A stretch of DNA of 64,000 bases from contig CAAFOY010000097.1 in NCBI GenBank assembly GCA_900764695.1, forward strand, positions 1 to 64,000. Reading direction: 5' to 3'. The translations under genes and the position numbers were made by a program. This stretch comes from Lachnospiraceae bacterium (GTDB lineage: Bacteria; Bacillota_A; Clostridia; Lachnospirales; Lachnospiraceae). Shown here piece by piece: positions 1-8,626 of the stretch. The notes beneath the pieces are model-generated. The model saw nothing but the letters and a program-made list of their open reading frames with translations, made no database searches and was not told the origin of the DNA. The stretch's first letter is position 1; each line of letters opens with the position of its first letter.

Positions 1-360
1 GAAAATGTTGGTGTATCTATTACAGGTAACTCAACAAACCCAACTAGATTCCAGCATCCTGTTGCAGGTACATACAAGAAAGAATGTATCGAACAGGGTA
101 AGAAGTACTTCTCAGTAGCATCAGGTGGTGGTACAGGACGTACACTTCATCCAGATAACATGGCTGCAGGTCCAGCTTCATATGGTATGACAGATACATT
201 AGGACGTATGCATTCAGATGCTCAGTTCGCAGGTTCTTCATCAGTTCCAGCTCACGTTGAAATGATGGGTCTTATCGGAATGGGTAACAACCCAATGGTT
301 GGTGCTACAGTAGCAGTTGCCGTTTCTGTTGAGGAAGCAGCTAACGCTGGCAAGTTCTAA
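1..360 (+). CDS. GGGtGRT family protein, 3' part
   Basis: This is the 3' end of a gene that begins before the window; 119 codons remain before TAA. The motif GGGTGRT followed by LHPDN, and the glycine- and alanine-rich C-terminus, match the GGGtGRT protein family, a conserved anaerobe family of about 330 residues without an established function. From general knowledge, members often sit next to a NifU-like iron-sulfur scaffold gene, which would lie outside the window. Codon use favours GGT, ACA and GCA more than in the neighbouring genes, suggesting high expression. A terminator follows directly. The family call is from motif recognition; the biochemical role is unknown. Confidence 0.8.
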   Translation, partial: ENVGVSITGNSTNPTRFQHPVAGTYKKECIEQGKKYFSVASGGGTGRTLHPDNMAAGPASYGMTDTLGRMHSDAQFAGSSSVPAHVEMMGLIGMGNNPMVGATVAVAVSVEEAANAGKF

Positions 361-386
361 TCAAACAATTAAATAAAACACTTGAA

Positions 387-421
387 AGTGCCGTAATCAA
401 AGGGATTGCGGTACTTTTTTT
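387..421 (+). terminator. Rho-independent terminator
   Basis: AGTGCCGTAATC pairs with GATTGCGGTACT (two wobble pairs) around a short loop and is followed by a run of seven T. It ends the transcript of the GGGtGRT gene. Confidence 0.9.
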
Positions 422-614
422 GCGTTTTGGATTATTATGTCTTTGCTTTTCAATTTCATTTTTTACATTAATTTCAACAAATGGCATTGTGTTTCCCCCT
501 TATATATTTTTTATAATTGCATAGTACAACATATATAATGTATAGCTAAACAAAAAAGGTCATACAATTTAGTTAAAAATTGGTGCTAAGCAGAAAGCTG
601 ACAATGTTAGTGGA

Positions 615-1871
615 TTGTTAGGTCAGACAAGCTTAGAGAAGTACATGCAAATATCATCTAAAATTTTTAAGAGCGGTTTCGTATTACGCCTTGGACTTGA
701 TGATTTTAGAGAGATTAATGAGAGATATGGTATAGAATACGGGGATAAGGTTTTGAAAGATACAGCGGAATGTATATCAGGTTGCTTAAAAGGTGAACAG
801 CAGCTTTACAGAGTTGTGTCTGATGAATTTATTATTGTAGATTATCTTGCAACAGGAATTGATGAAGCAAAGAGTGTATATCATAGTATAAGACATGCCA
901 TTGATAGATATGTAGAAAGTATTCAGTATGAAGTTATGTTTACCGTTTCAGGTGGCATACTTGATTTGTCAACTCTTGAAGAAAAGACATATAAGAACAT
1001 AATGCGTTATTCTGAATATGCACTTAATAAGTCTAAGAAGAATGGTAAGAACCAATATTATGTTTTTAACTATGAGGACTATAATCAGTTTCTTATGATT
1101 AAGCAGCTTACACAAAGTTTAAGAAAGAGTGCTGCTGACAATTTTAAAGGTTATGAATTATACTATCAGCCATTGATAGATGTTGTTACAGGTAATGTTT
1201 GTGGAGCAGAAGCACTTCTAAGATATAAGAGTGAAGATGGCAATATACTTCCACCTAACATTTTTATTCCAATCCTTGAAGAGACAGGCTTGGTTGTTCC
1301 TGTAGGTAAGTGGATTATTAATGAGGCAATAAAGAAATGTAAAGAGATACAGGCTGTAATACCTGAGTTTCATGTAAATATTAACGTATCATATATTCAG
1401 GTTATAAAGAGCAATCTTGTAAAAGATGTTACTACAGCTATTGAGAAATATAATATTAATCCGTCAAGCATTATAATAGAGATGACTGAAAGCGGACTTC
1501 TTGAAAGTAATAAGCGATATATGAAAATATGGTCAGCTTTAAAGGAAAGAGGAGTAGGTCTTGCACTTGATGATTTTGGAACAGGATATTCTAATTTTAA
1601 CTATATGTCTCAGTTAGAGCCTGACTTAATCAAGATTGACAGAAATTTTACAGCAAAAGCTCTTAATAATGAGTACGATTATAATATGCTTACATTAATA
1701 CACAAGATGGTATTTAATTTAGGCTTAAAGATTTGTATAGAAGGTGTTGAAACAAAGGGAGAAATGGAAAAAATTAAGAGTATGTGTCCTAATTTCTTCC
1801 AGGGTTATTTCTTTGGCAGACCTTGTCCTTACGAAGACTTTGTAAGTCAGTTCGTAAAGAATAAAAAATAA
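615..1871 (+). CDS. GGDEF-EAL protein with degenerate GGDEF, probably 5'-truncated
   Basis: Cyclic-di-GMP turnover protein. Residues 1-150 are a GGDEF domain whose signature is reduced to VSDEF (about 68-72), so diguanylate cyclase activity is unlikely. Residues 180-415 form an EAL domain with intact EAL (199-201), NVS, DDFGTG (319-324) and EGVET motifs, so phosphodiesterase activity is plausible. The only usable start is TTG at 615 without a convincing ribosome binding site. The frame is open back to 573 and encodes the expected GGDEF entry motif (ADNVSGL, equivalent to DxLTGL) before that TTG, but no ATG, GTG or TTG lies upstream. No sensor domain or membrane segment precedes it. The gene may be a truncated remnant or start at a rare codon. 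It borders another decayed gene at 1888-2124. Confidence 0.75.
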   Translation: MLGQTSLEKYMQISSKIFKSGFVLRLGLDDFREINERYGIEYGDKVLKDTAECISGCLKGEQQLYRVVSDEFIIVDYLATGIDEAKSVYHSIRHAIDRYVESIQYEVMFTVSGGILDLSTLEEKTYKNIMRYSEYALNKSKKNGKNQYYVFNYEDYNQFLMIKQLTQSLRKSAADNFKGYELYYQPLIDVVTGNVCGAEALLRYKSEDGNILPPNIFIPILEETGLVVPVGKWIINEAIKKCKEIQAVIPEFHVNINVSYIQVIKSNLVKDVTTAIEKYNINPSSIIIEMTESGLLESNKRYMKIWSALKERGVGLALDDFGTGYSNFNYMSQLEPDLIKIDRNFTAKALNNEYDYNMLTLIHKMVFNLGLKICIEGVETKGEMEKIKSMCPNFFQGYFFGRPCPYEDFVSQFVKNKK

Positions 1872-1887
1872 GATGTTAAATAAAATA

Positions 1888-2124
1888 TTATTTGTACAGA
1901 ACAATTATATCATTTTCCAGAATTGTTGTACTTCCATCAGGAATTAGATTTTCAGAACCGCGTTTTACAAGAGCAATTAAAACGTTGGTTGGGAGATTTA
2001 ATTCCTGAATTTTTTTGTTACACCATTTATGTTTCTTAAAAATTTGTATTTCTTTAAGATTTTCCCTGCCGGAAGGTTCGTAAGATGGAACACTTAGAAT
2101 AACAGTGTCATTGGCAAGACTAAC
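1888..2124 (-). pseudogene. TrkA-C domain fragment, remnant of a channel or antiporter gene
   Basis: An open stretch of about 78 codons on the minus strand ends in TAA at 1888-1890 and is closed upstream by a stop at 2125-2127. It contains no ATG, GTG or TTG start. The translation (for example IFKKHKWCNKKIQELNLP, then LIALVKRG, LIPDGSTTIL and NDIIVLYK) has the pattern of a RCK/TrkA C-terminal domain, as found at the end of CLC-type chloride/proton exchangers and Trk/Kef-like transporters. The rest of the gene is absent. The parent family is inferred from this domain alone. Confidence 0.65.
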
Positions 2125-2246
2125 TTAACATATTTAAGAATGAAAATAAAATTATTAGCCGATTAATTAATTTTAAAAAGTTATGTGTAAAGATTTGGTA
2201 AATAAAATCCAATATTCTGACAATACCCTGACGAATTAATATATTC

Positions 2247-2275
2247 TTGAAACAGTTAGAATATTACAGTAAAAT
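2247..2275 (+). promoter_or_regulatory. Sigma-A promoter for the TetM-Rae1-like gene
   Basis: TTGAAA (2247-2252), a 17-nt spacer and TAAAAT (2270-2275). Transcription would start near 2282, at the beginning of the hairpin-rich leader. Confidence 0.7.
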
Positions 2276-2346
2276 ATGATTACAGTGTTCCAAAGTCCTA
2301 ACCAACTTGTGCCTGCACAAAGGTGGGGAAAAGACTTTGTAATCAT
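2276..2346 (+). promoter_or_regulatory. Structured 5' leader RNA
   Basis: ATGATTACA (2276-2284) is complementary to TGTAATCAT (2338-2346), and CAAAGTC (2291-2297) to GACTTTG (2333-2339). The two pairings share bases 2338-2339, so they may be alternative or stacked. Inside lies a small hairpin, TTGTG-CCTG-CACAA, flanked by ACC and GGT. The fold sits at the predicted transcript start and ends about 70 nt before the ATG. It matches no riboswitch class I can name. A regulatory role for the downstream ribosome-acting protein is inference. Confidence 0.5.
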
Positions 2347-2418
2347 AAATTGGGAAATACAGACAAAAAATCAAATTAAAAAACTTAGATATAAATAGAA
2401 CAGAGGATATATATAAAT

Positions 2419-5004
2419 ATGAAAAAAATCACTTTAGGAATTTTAGCACACGTTGATAGTGGTAAAACTACTTTATCGGAAGCTTTTTTATATGCAACAG
2501 GAAAAATAAGAAAGTTAGGCCGTGTGGACCATAAAGATGCTTTTTTAGACAACTTTGATTTAGAAAAACAAAGAGGAATAACTATTTTTTCTAAACAGGC
2601 TGAACTTGAATATGCAGACACAAAAATCACATTATTAGATACACCGGGACATGTGGACTTTTCTGCTGAAATGGAAAGAACTTTACAGGTTTTGGATTAT
2701 GCGGTTTTGGTTGTAAGCGGAAGTGAAGGTGTTCAGGGGCATACTGAAACGTTATGGAAATTATTAAATAAGTATAATATTCCAACATTTATTTTTGTAA
2801 ATAAGATAGATATGCCAGGAACTAACAAGGAGTTTGCCTTAACCAATATAAGGAACAAATTTGGGGATGGTGTAATTGATCTTTCAGTGGAAGAAAAAGA
2901 TATGGAAGCCATTGCAGTTTGTGACGAGGATGTACTTGAAATGTATATGGAATCAGGCGAAATTTCAGATGAAACTATTGCTGACTTAGTTTATGAAAGA
3001 AAGCTTTTCCCATGTTATTTTGGTTCAGCATTAAAGAATGAAGGTATTGATAAGTTACTTGATGGAATTAACAGATATTCTTTTGAACCTGTTTATCATG
3101 AAGAATTCGGGGCAAAGGTTTTTAAGATAGTTAAAGAAAACGGCGTAAGATTAACTTATATGAAAATAACAGGTGGCTTCATAAAAGTTAAGGATATACT
3201 TAGTGGAATTACAGATGGAAATCAGTGGTCTGAAAAGATTAATGACATAAGAGTTTATTCAGGAGAAAAGTTTAAGAGTATTAGTGAGGCAGATGCCGGA
3301 TGTGTCTGTGCAATTTCAGGTCTTAATAATACATATCCGGGACAGGGACTTGGCTTTGAAATGCAGTCTGAGAGTCCCAATCTTCAGCCTGTACTTTCAT
3401 ACCAGATTATTATACCTGAAAATGTAAATATTAATCAGGCTTATAAAATGTTAAAAGAGTTAGAAGAAGAGGATCCTACTTTAAATTTAAAATGGAATGA
3501 AGAAACTAAAGAAATAATAGCCAACGTTATGGGGCCTATTCAGATTCAGGTGCTAAAACATATTATAAAAGAACGTTTCAATATGGATGTTGAGTTTGGA
3601 ACAGGCTCTATTTTGTACAAAGAAACTATAAATAACATAGTGGAAGGTGTAGGACATTTTGAGCCGCTTAAACATTATGCGGAAGTTCATTTATTAATGG
3701 AACCGGGACAGCTTGGAAGTGGAATTACATTTGAATCTAATTTAAATGAAAGTCTTTTAAGTCGTAACTGGCAGAAACTTATTATGACACATTTGGCAGA
3801 GAAGGAACATAAAGGTGTTTTAACAGGTTCGCCTATAACAGACATTCATTTTACTCTTGTAGCAGGAAAAGCTCATCTTAAGCATACGGAAGGTGGAGAT
3901 TTTAGAGAGGCAACATATAGAGCTATAAGGCAGGGATTAAAGAAGGCAGAGTCAGTATTGCTTGAACCGTATTATAATTTTACTTTGAAAATTCCTTCAG
4001 AAAATATAGGCAGGGCAATGACAGACATTGATCAAATGAGTGGCAATATTAATCAGCCTGAAACAGAAGGAGAAATGAGTGTAATAACAGGCTTTGCACC
4101 TGCTGCAACAATTGGGGATTACATTAATACTGTTAATGAATATACTCATGGAACCGGAACATTGTCTCTTGATTACAAAGGATATGGTCCGTGCCACAAC
4201 AGTGAGGAAATAATAGCTGAAAAAGCCTATGACAGTGAGGCGGATATTGCAAATCCTACAGGTTCGGTTTTTTGTTCGCATGGTGCAGGATTTGTTGTTC
4301 CGTGGGATCAGGTTGAACAATATATGCATGTGAAAACAGATTCTAAAAATGGTGAAATGTATGATATTGAAAATGTACCTGTAATAAGAAGCGCAAGCAA
4401 TACATACAGAGATTCCTATGCAACAGATAAGGAATTAGAAGAAATCTTTGAAAAAACATTCGGACCAATAAAAAGAAAGAAGTATACTGAGAAAAAAGTA
4501 AGACAGTATAGTGAAAATAAACAAAAAGCCACACATAAAAAAGTCTTACCTCAGTGTCTTTTAGTAGATGGTTATAATATTGTTTTTGCCTGGGATGAAT
4601 TAAAGAAAATTGCAAAAACAAACATTGATGGAGCAAGAGACAGACTTTTAGATATAATGTGTAATTATCAGGGGTATAAAGGTAATACAGTTATTGTTGT
4701 TTTTGATGCTTATAATGTAAAAAAACATGCAGAAACTGTTTCGAAATATCATAATATCTATGTAGTATATACTAAAGAGGCTGAAACAGCAGATATGTAT
4801 ATAGCAAAAACAACTCACAAACTTGCCAATAAGTTTCAGGTTACAGTTGCAACGTCAGATGCTTTAGAACAGCTCATAATAATGGGACATGGGGCACTTA
4901 GAATGTCGGCGTTTAACTTTAAGGAAGAAGTGGACAATGTAAATAAAGCAATTTCAGAACAAATAAATAAAACCAGTCGATTGGAAAATTATGTTTTAAA
5001 ATAA
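2419..5004 (+). CDS. TetM-like ribosomal GTPase fused to a YacP/Rae1-like NYN nuclease domain
   Basis: An 861-residue fusion. Residues 1 to about 660 are a translation-factor GTPase of the EF-G/Tet(M) ribosomal-protection type: P-loop AHVDSGKTT, RGITI switch, DTPGH, NKID, and a C-terminal EF-G-like region ending near the Tet(M) helix. Residues 711-861 are an NYN/PIN-like domain very close in pattern to Bacillus YacP (Rae1, the ribosomal A-site mRNA endonuclease): LVDGYNI with D717, VVFDAYNV, KEAETADMYI and VATSD supply the acidic metal-binding residues. A basic linker joins them. Known Tet(M) proteins are about 640 residues and lack this tail. The start is ATG with AGAGGA upstream. The gene stands alone between its own promoter and a terminator. 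It is probably not a plain tetracycline resistance gene; joint action at the ribosomal A site is inference. Confidence 0.85.
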   Translation: MKKITLGILAHVDSGKTTLSEAFLYATGKIRKLGRVDHKDAFLDNFDLEKQRGITIFSKQAELEYADTKITLLDTPGHVDFSAEMERTLQVLDYAVLVVSGSEGVQGHTETLWKLLNKYNIPTFIFVNKIDMPGTNKEFALTNIRNKFGDGVIDLSVEEKDMEAIAVCDEDVLEMYMESGEISDETIADLVYERKLFPCYFGSALKNEGIDKLLDGINRYSFEPVYHEEFGAKVFKIVKENGVRLTYMKITGGFIKVKDILSGITDGNQWSEKINDIRVYSGEKFKSISEADAGCVCAISGLNNTYPGQGLGFEMQSESPNLQPVLSYQIIIPENVNINQAYKMLKELEEEDPTLNLKWNEETKEIIANVMGPIQIQVLKHIIKERFNMDVEFGTGSILYKETINNIVEGVGHFEPLKHYAEVHLLMEPGQLGSGITFESNLNESLLSRNWQKLIMTHLAEKEHKGVLTGSPITDIHFTLVAGKAHLKHTEGGDFREATYRAIRQGLKKAESVLLEPYYNFTLKIPSENIGRAMTDIDQMSGNINQPETEGEMSVITGFAPAATIGDYINTVNEYTHGTGTLSLDYKGYGPCHNSEEIIAEKAYDSEADIANPTGSVFCSHGAGFVVPWDQVEQYMHVKTDSKNGEMYDIENVPVIRSASNTYRDSYATDKELEEIFEKTFGPIKRKKYTEKKVRQYSENKQKATHKKVLPQCLLVDGYNIVFAWDELKKIAKTNIDGARDRLLDIMCNYQGYKGNTVIVVFDAYNVKKHAETVSKYHNIYVVYTKEAETADMYIAKTTHKLANKFQVTVATSDALEQLIIMGHGALRMSAFNFKEEVDNVNKAISEQINKTSRLENYVLK

Positions 5005-5009
5005 CTAAA

Positions 5010-5080
5010 AATAAGAGGCTTTATCACTAATTATGATAACAAAAGGATTGTTATATCAGTAGTGCTAAAGCCTCTTATTT
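5010..5080. terminator. Bidirectional terminator
   Basis: AAATAAGAGGCTTTA is matched by TAAAGCCTCTTATTT, with a further imperfect inner stem (CACTA/TAGTG). The A- and T-rich flanks suit termination of both the upstream plus-strand gene and the minus-strand asnB, whose stop codon touches the right arm. Confidence 0.8.
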
Positions 5081-6984
5081 TAAAGATTGTATTTACGTAA
5101 CATATAACTGATTTGTAGCACATATGCAAGCATTTGTGGACCAGCCATTAGCTGGCCATACCATGGTTTTCCATAGTCTTTTGGACTGTTTATAAATTTA
5201 ATTAGTTTGTTGTAATCAATATATTTCTGTAATTTATTATTAGATTTATATTCTTCAATAACCATAGTTCCGAGAAGTTTTTCGTAAGTCGGATCATAGG
5301 TTTTAGGATATGGGCTTTTTTTTCGGTAAAGAATTTCAGGTGGAAGATATTTTTTCCCACATTCAACAAGAAGACTTTTTACCTGATTATTATAACATTT
5401 GTATTCCCATGGAACATTAAAAACATATTCCAGTATGCGGTAATCTGCGAAAGGAACTCTTGCTTCAAGTCCTGAATACATACTGCATCTGTCCATCCTA
5501 TTTAAAAGAGTCATCATAAACCAACGGATGTTTAACCAGGAAATCTTTCTACGGTTGTATTCAGTTATGGTTTCGCCGTCTGTATGAGGGCATTGGTTAA
5601 TTGAAGTCTCATAAGCGTCATCTACATATTCTTTTAATGGCAGTGAATTAATGAAATCATCTTTAAACAAAACAATTCTAGGGCTTAAATCGTAAGACCA
5701 TGGAAATGTGTTTTGCATATACATTTCTCTCCTGTGAAACCACGGATAGCCACCGAATATTTCATCGGCACATTCTCCGGTTAAAGTTACACGGCATTCT
5801 TTAGAAACAAGATTACAGAAATAAAGCATGGATGATTCAACATCAGCCATATTTGGAATATCTCTTGCATCAACTGCTTTAAAAAGACAATCAATTTGAT
5901 TAGAATTATTGCATTCTAAATATTTATGTTTACTATTTATGTGGTTAACCATAATATCCACGAAAGGTTTATCCCTTGAAATTTGAAAAGCATTAGACTT
6001 AAAATTAATATCATTGTCTACAAAGTCAAAAGAGTAAGTATTTAAATTCTTATCAGGCAGGTTATCCTGCACAATGGCAGAAACAAGACTAGAATCTAAT
6101 CCACCTGATAAAAAAGTACAAATAGGAATATCTGAAACCATTTGCTTTTGTATGCTGTCAGTTATAAGATAGCTGCATTTATCTACAGTAGTGTTATAGT
6201 CGTCAATATGTGGTTTTGCTTTAAGTTTCCAATAACATAAATCTTTAACTTTAACATTATGATGGTAGTCAGTTGTTACAGTTAGATAATGTCCCGGCAG
6301 AACTTCCTTAATATCTTTAAAAACTCCGTTTCCAAGAGTATGAGCAGGACCTAACCCGATTATTTCACACCAACTATCGGAATTTATTATAGGTTTAATA
6401 CCATAAGCGAAAATTCCTTTAGGCTCAGATGAAAAAACAAATTCCCTATTATTATGGTAGTAGAACAATGGTTTTACTCCAATGTGATCTCTAACAACAA
6501 TCGCTGTGTCATTGTCATAGATTACAAAGGAGAAAATACCATTTAATTCCTTGAAAATATCTGTTCCAAAAACTAAATAGCAGTATAGGATTATTTCTGT
6601 GTCACCGGTTGTTTCAAAACTAATATTAAAAGAAGATAACATTTTACGTAAATAATCAGTATTGTATATTTCGCCATTATAAACAATTGTAGCTTTGTGA
6701 TTTTTGTAAGCCCGTGTCATTGGCTGATGTCCGCCTTTAATGTCACGGATTGAAAGCCTTGAATGGGCAAAACCTACAAAACCACCAATAATATTATTTG
6801 GAAACTCTGTTTTATCGGAGAACCCATTGTTGTTAAGAAAACCTGAAAGATAAATATCGTCATCATCAGGCCCCCTGTGTTTTATGGCATTTTTCATTTT
6901 TTCTAGTTTGTTTTTGAGAAAATAGTAAGTCTGTTCGTTTGAAATGTTATATTTAGTCTGAAAAAAACCTGCAATTCCGCACAT
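5080..6984 (-). CDS. asnB: Asparagine synthase (glutamine-hydrolysing), AsnB/AsnO type
   Basis: Converts aspartate to asparagine using glutamine and ATP. The start at 6984 gives MCGIAGFF, exposing the catalytic N-terminal Cys of a class II glutamine amidotransferase. An in-frame ATG 12 nt upstream is part of the ribosome binding site (ATGGAG) and is rejected. Residues 1 to about 230 are the glutaminase domain (RLSIRD, YNGEIYN). The rest is the synthetase domain with the pyrophosphate loop SGGLDSS and the motif TGECADEIFGGY. About 634 residues, normal for the family. It lies 62 nt downstream of dpaB on the same strand without an obvious terminator, so co-expression in sporulation, like Bacillus asnO, is plausible but inferred. 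Confidence 0.92.
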   Translation of the reverse strand: MCGIAGFFQTKYNISNEQTYYFLKNKLEKMKNAIKHRGPDDDDIYLSGFLNNNGFSDKTEFPNNIIGGFVGFAHSRLSIRDIKGGHQPMTRAYKNHKATIVYNGEIYNTDYLRKMLSSFNISFETTGDTEIILYCYLVFGTDIFKELNGIFSFVIYDNDTAIVVRDHIGVKPLFYYHNNREFVFSSEPKGIFAYGIKPIINSDSWCEIIGLGPAHTLGNGVFKDIKEVLPGHYLTVTTDYHHNVKVKDLCYWKLKAKPHIDDYNTTVDKCSYLITDSIQKQMVSDIPICTFLSGGLDSSLVSAIVQDNLPDKNLNTYSFDFVDNDINFKSNAFQISRDKPFVDIMVNHINSKHKYLECNNSNQIDCLFKAVDARDIPNMADVESSMLYFCNLVSKECRVTLTGECADEIFGGYPWFHRREMYMQNTFPWSYDLSPRIVLFKDDFINSLPLKEYVDDAYETSINQCPHTDGETITEYNRRKISWLNIRWFMMTLLNRMDRCSMYSGLEARVPFADYRILEYVFNVPWEYKCYNNQVKSLLVECGKKYLPPEILYRKKSPYPKTYDPTYEKLLGTMVIEEYKSNNKLQKYIDYNKLIKFINSPKDYGKPWYGQLMAGPQMLAYVLQISYMLRKYNL

Positions 6985-7046
6985 AAAAAACTCCATTCTA
7001 CAATTTAATTAGAGTAAATAATATTTGTAAGAATACTTATAAAAAA

Positions 7047-7652
7047 TCACAAAATCGTTACGTGTGGACTTTTAATTACCGGTTGAATCTGTCTGCCCCC
7101 AAGGGCCTTTTCAATTGTATCTTCAATTAAGTCCACATGAGCAATCATTGAATTAGGTTTGGATAAATAATTATCCTGACCGAAAGGAACAAAAAATATA
7201 TTTTTGGTATTAAGTAGAATACCGATATTTTTCAAATTCATACCTAATGCATCATTGGTACTTAAAAAAATAACCAAAGGTCGGTTGTTTCTTAAATGAG
7301 CCTTGGCAGCCATAAGCACAGGAGTGTCAGAAATGCCATTGGCAAGTTTAGACAGGGTATTTCCTGTACACGGTGCAATAATAAGAAGGTCTAGCATAGA
7401 TTTTGGACCTATAGGTTCTGCATCGGGAATTGTGGTTATAGGCGGTTTTCCACTTATTTCTTCAGCAAGTTTCAGAAAATCTTTACATTTACCAAAACGG
7501 CTGTCAGTAGAAGAGGCGTTGTCTGAAAAAATAGTAAATAGATTAGCCTGTGTATCGGCAAGCCGTCTTAATTCTTCAAAAACTTTTTTGTAGGTACAGT
7601 ATGAACCTGTAATGCCTACGCCAATGTTTTTATCCTTAAAGTTGTGTGCCAT
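7047..7652 (-). CDS. dpaB: Dipicolinate synthase subunit B
   Basis: Flavoprotein-like subunit of dipicolinate synthase, which makes the spore-core chelator dipicolinic acid in the mother cell. The 201-residue protein begins with the Rossmann-like nucleotide segment IGVGITGSYC and has the APCTGNTLSKLANGISDTPV motif typical of flavoprotein decarboxylase-like folds and DpaB. Its start overlaps the end of dpaA by 17 bp, indicating translational coupling. The ATG follows a purine-rich site within dpaA. Confidence 0.92.
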   Translation of the reverse strand: MAHNFKDKNIGVGITGSYCTYKKVFEELRRLADTQANLFTIFSDNASSTDSRFGKCKDFLKLAEEISGKPPITTIPDAEPIGPKSMLDLLIIAPCTGNTLSKLANGISDTPVLMAAKAHLRNNRPLVIFLSTNDALGMNLKNIGILLNTKNIFFVPFGQDNYLSKPNSMIAHVDLIEDTIEKALGGRQIQPVIKSPHVTIL

Positions 7653-8466
7653 TTTCCCCAGTCCTTTCTAAATAAGAAATAATACTTTTTGCAATTAATT
7701 CCCCGGCACTTTTAGGAGCAGTTTTCCCGGGAAGTCCGGGGCATGTAACAAGGGATAATCTATATTTTTTAACAAGTTCATTGTTTATTCCATAAGGTTT
7801 TGACGCAACTTCAAAAAGAACACAGTCTTTTTTTACTAAGCTTAAAAGATTCTCAGTCAAAACTTCACAAGGAACAGTGTTAATTATTATGTCAAAGTCA
7901 CTAATACATTCAATCAGATTATCAAAAGTGGAAGTATTTAATCCGTAAGAAGAGGCCTGGCATAAATGAATTGGAGTGTGGTCATAAATAGTTACACACA
8001 CGTTTAACGCCTTTAATTTAAGTGCAGTGTTTATGCCACACCTGCCAAAACCTATAATCAAAGCTTTAGCTGTATCAAGTGCAAAAGGGGTATTATTTAT
8101 TATATTGCTAATTAATCCTTCAGCCGTTAGCATTGCGTTGGACCAGACAACTTTTTCATCTTTAAGAAAATCAAAATAGTTAATATTTTTCTTTTTAAGA
8201 GAAGTTGTTACATCGCTTGAAATATTTCCGGCAAAAACTGTTTGCCCCGGCTTTAATAAAGTAATAAAAGTGCTTATTGGAAAACTGGAATATAAATCAC
8301 AGTTTAAATACAAACTATCTTTGGAAAAAGGAGTGCCACATAAAATGTAAGCATCTTCATTAAAATCAAAATTGTTTTTTATATAGGAACAAAATCCATT
8401 ATTATTTAAATAGGAATTTGCATATATTTGTCTTTTGTCACCGGATAATACAGCTATATTTTTCAT
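7636..8466 (-). CDS. dpaA: Dipicolinate synthase subunit A
   Basis: NAD(P)-dependent subunit of dipicolinate synthase. The 276 residues carry an N-terminal DpaA-type domain and a Rossmann fold with IIGFGRCGINTALKL (dinucleotide-binding GxGxxG-like), followed by PGLPGKTAPKSAGELIA, characteristic of DpaA. A strong AGGAGG precedes the ATG. A sigma-K-like promoter lies just upstream, matching the mother-cell control known for spoVF in Bacillus. It forms an operon with dpaB and perhaps asnB, diverging from the LCP gene. Confidence 0.92.
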   Translation of the reverse strand: MKNIAVLSGDKRQIYANSYLNNNGFCSYIKNNFDFNEDAYILCGTPFSKDSLYLNCDLYSSFPISTFITLLKPGQTVFAGNISSDVTTSLKKKNINYFDFLKDEKVVWSNAMLTAEGLISNIINNTPFALDTAKALIIGFGRCGINTALKLKALNVCVTIYDHTPIHLCQASSYGLNTSTFDNLIECISDFDIIINTVPCEVLTENLLSLVKKDCVLFEVASKPYGINNELVKKYRLSLVTCPGLPGKTAPKSAGELIAKSIISYLERTGENGTQL

Positions 8467-8484
8467 AATCGCCTCCTCTTACAA

Positions 8485-8511
8485 TAAAATATGCATTGCA
8501 GAAGAAATTGT
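8485..8511 (-). promoter_or_regulatory. Sigma-K-like promoter of dpaAB
   Basis: Read on the minus strand: AC (8511-8510), a 16-nt spacer and CATATTTTA (8493-8485). This fits the Bacillus sigma-K consensus AC-N16/17-CATANNNTA. Transcription would start only about 14 nt before the dpaA start codon, leaving just the AGGAGG leader. Confidence 0.6.
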
Positions 8512-8626
8512 GACTTACTTCTTTTTATTTTTTAAGAGAAATGATATACTTGTAGATGTTATTATTTTTGCGAAAGATAAGGCAGAAAATCAGAAGAAAT
8601 TTTGCAAAAGAAAAATGGAGGAAAAT

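Noticed and set aside
421..614. Cyclic-di-GMP riboswitch before the EAL gene
   Set aside because: None of the conserved GEMM sequence blocks is present; the stretch is plain AT-rich DNA.
2419..5004. Straight call as a tetracycline resistance gene
   Set aside because: The nuclease fusion, chromosomal setting and divergence from Tet(M)/Tet(W) make a housekeeping or stress role at least as likely.
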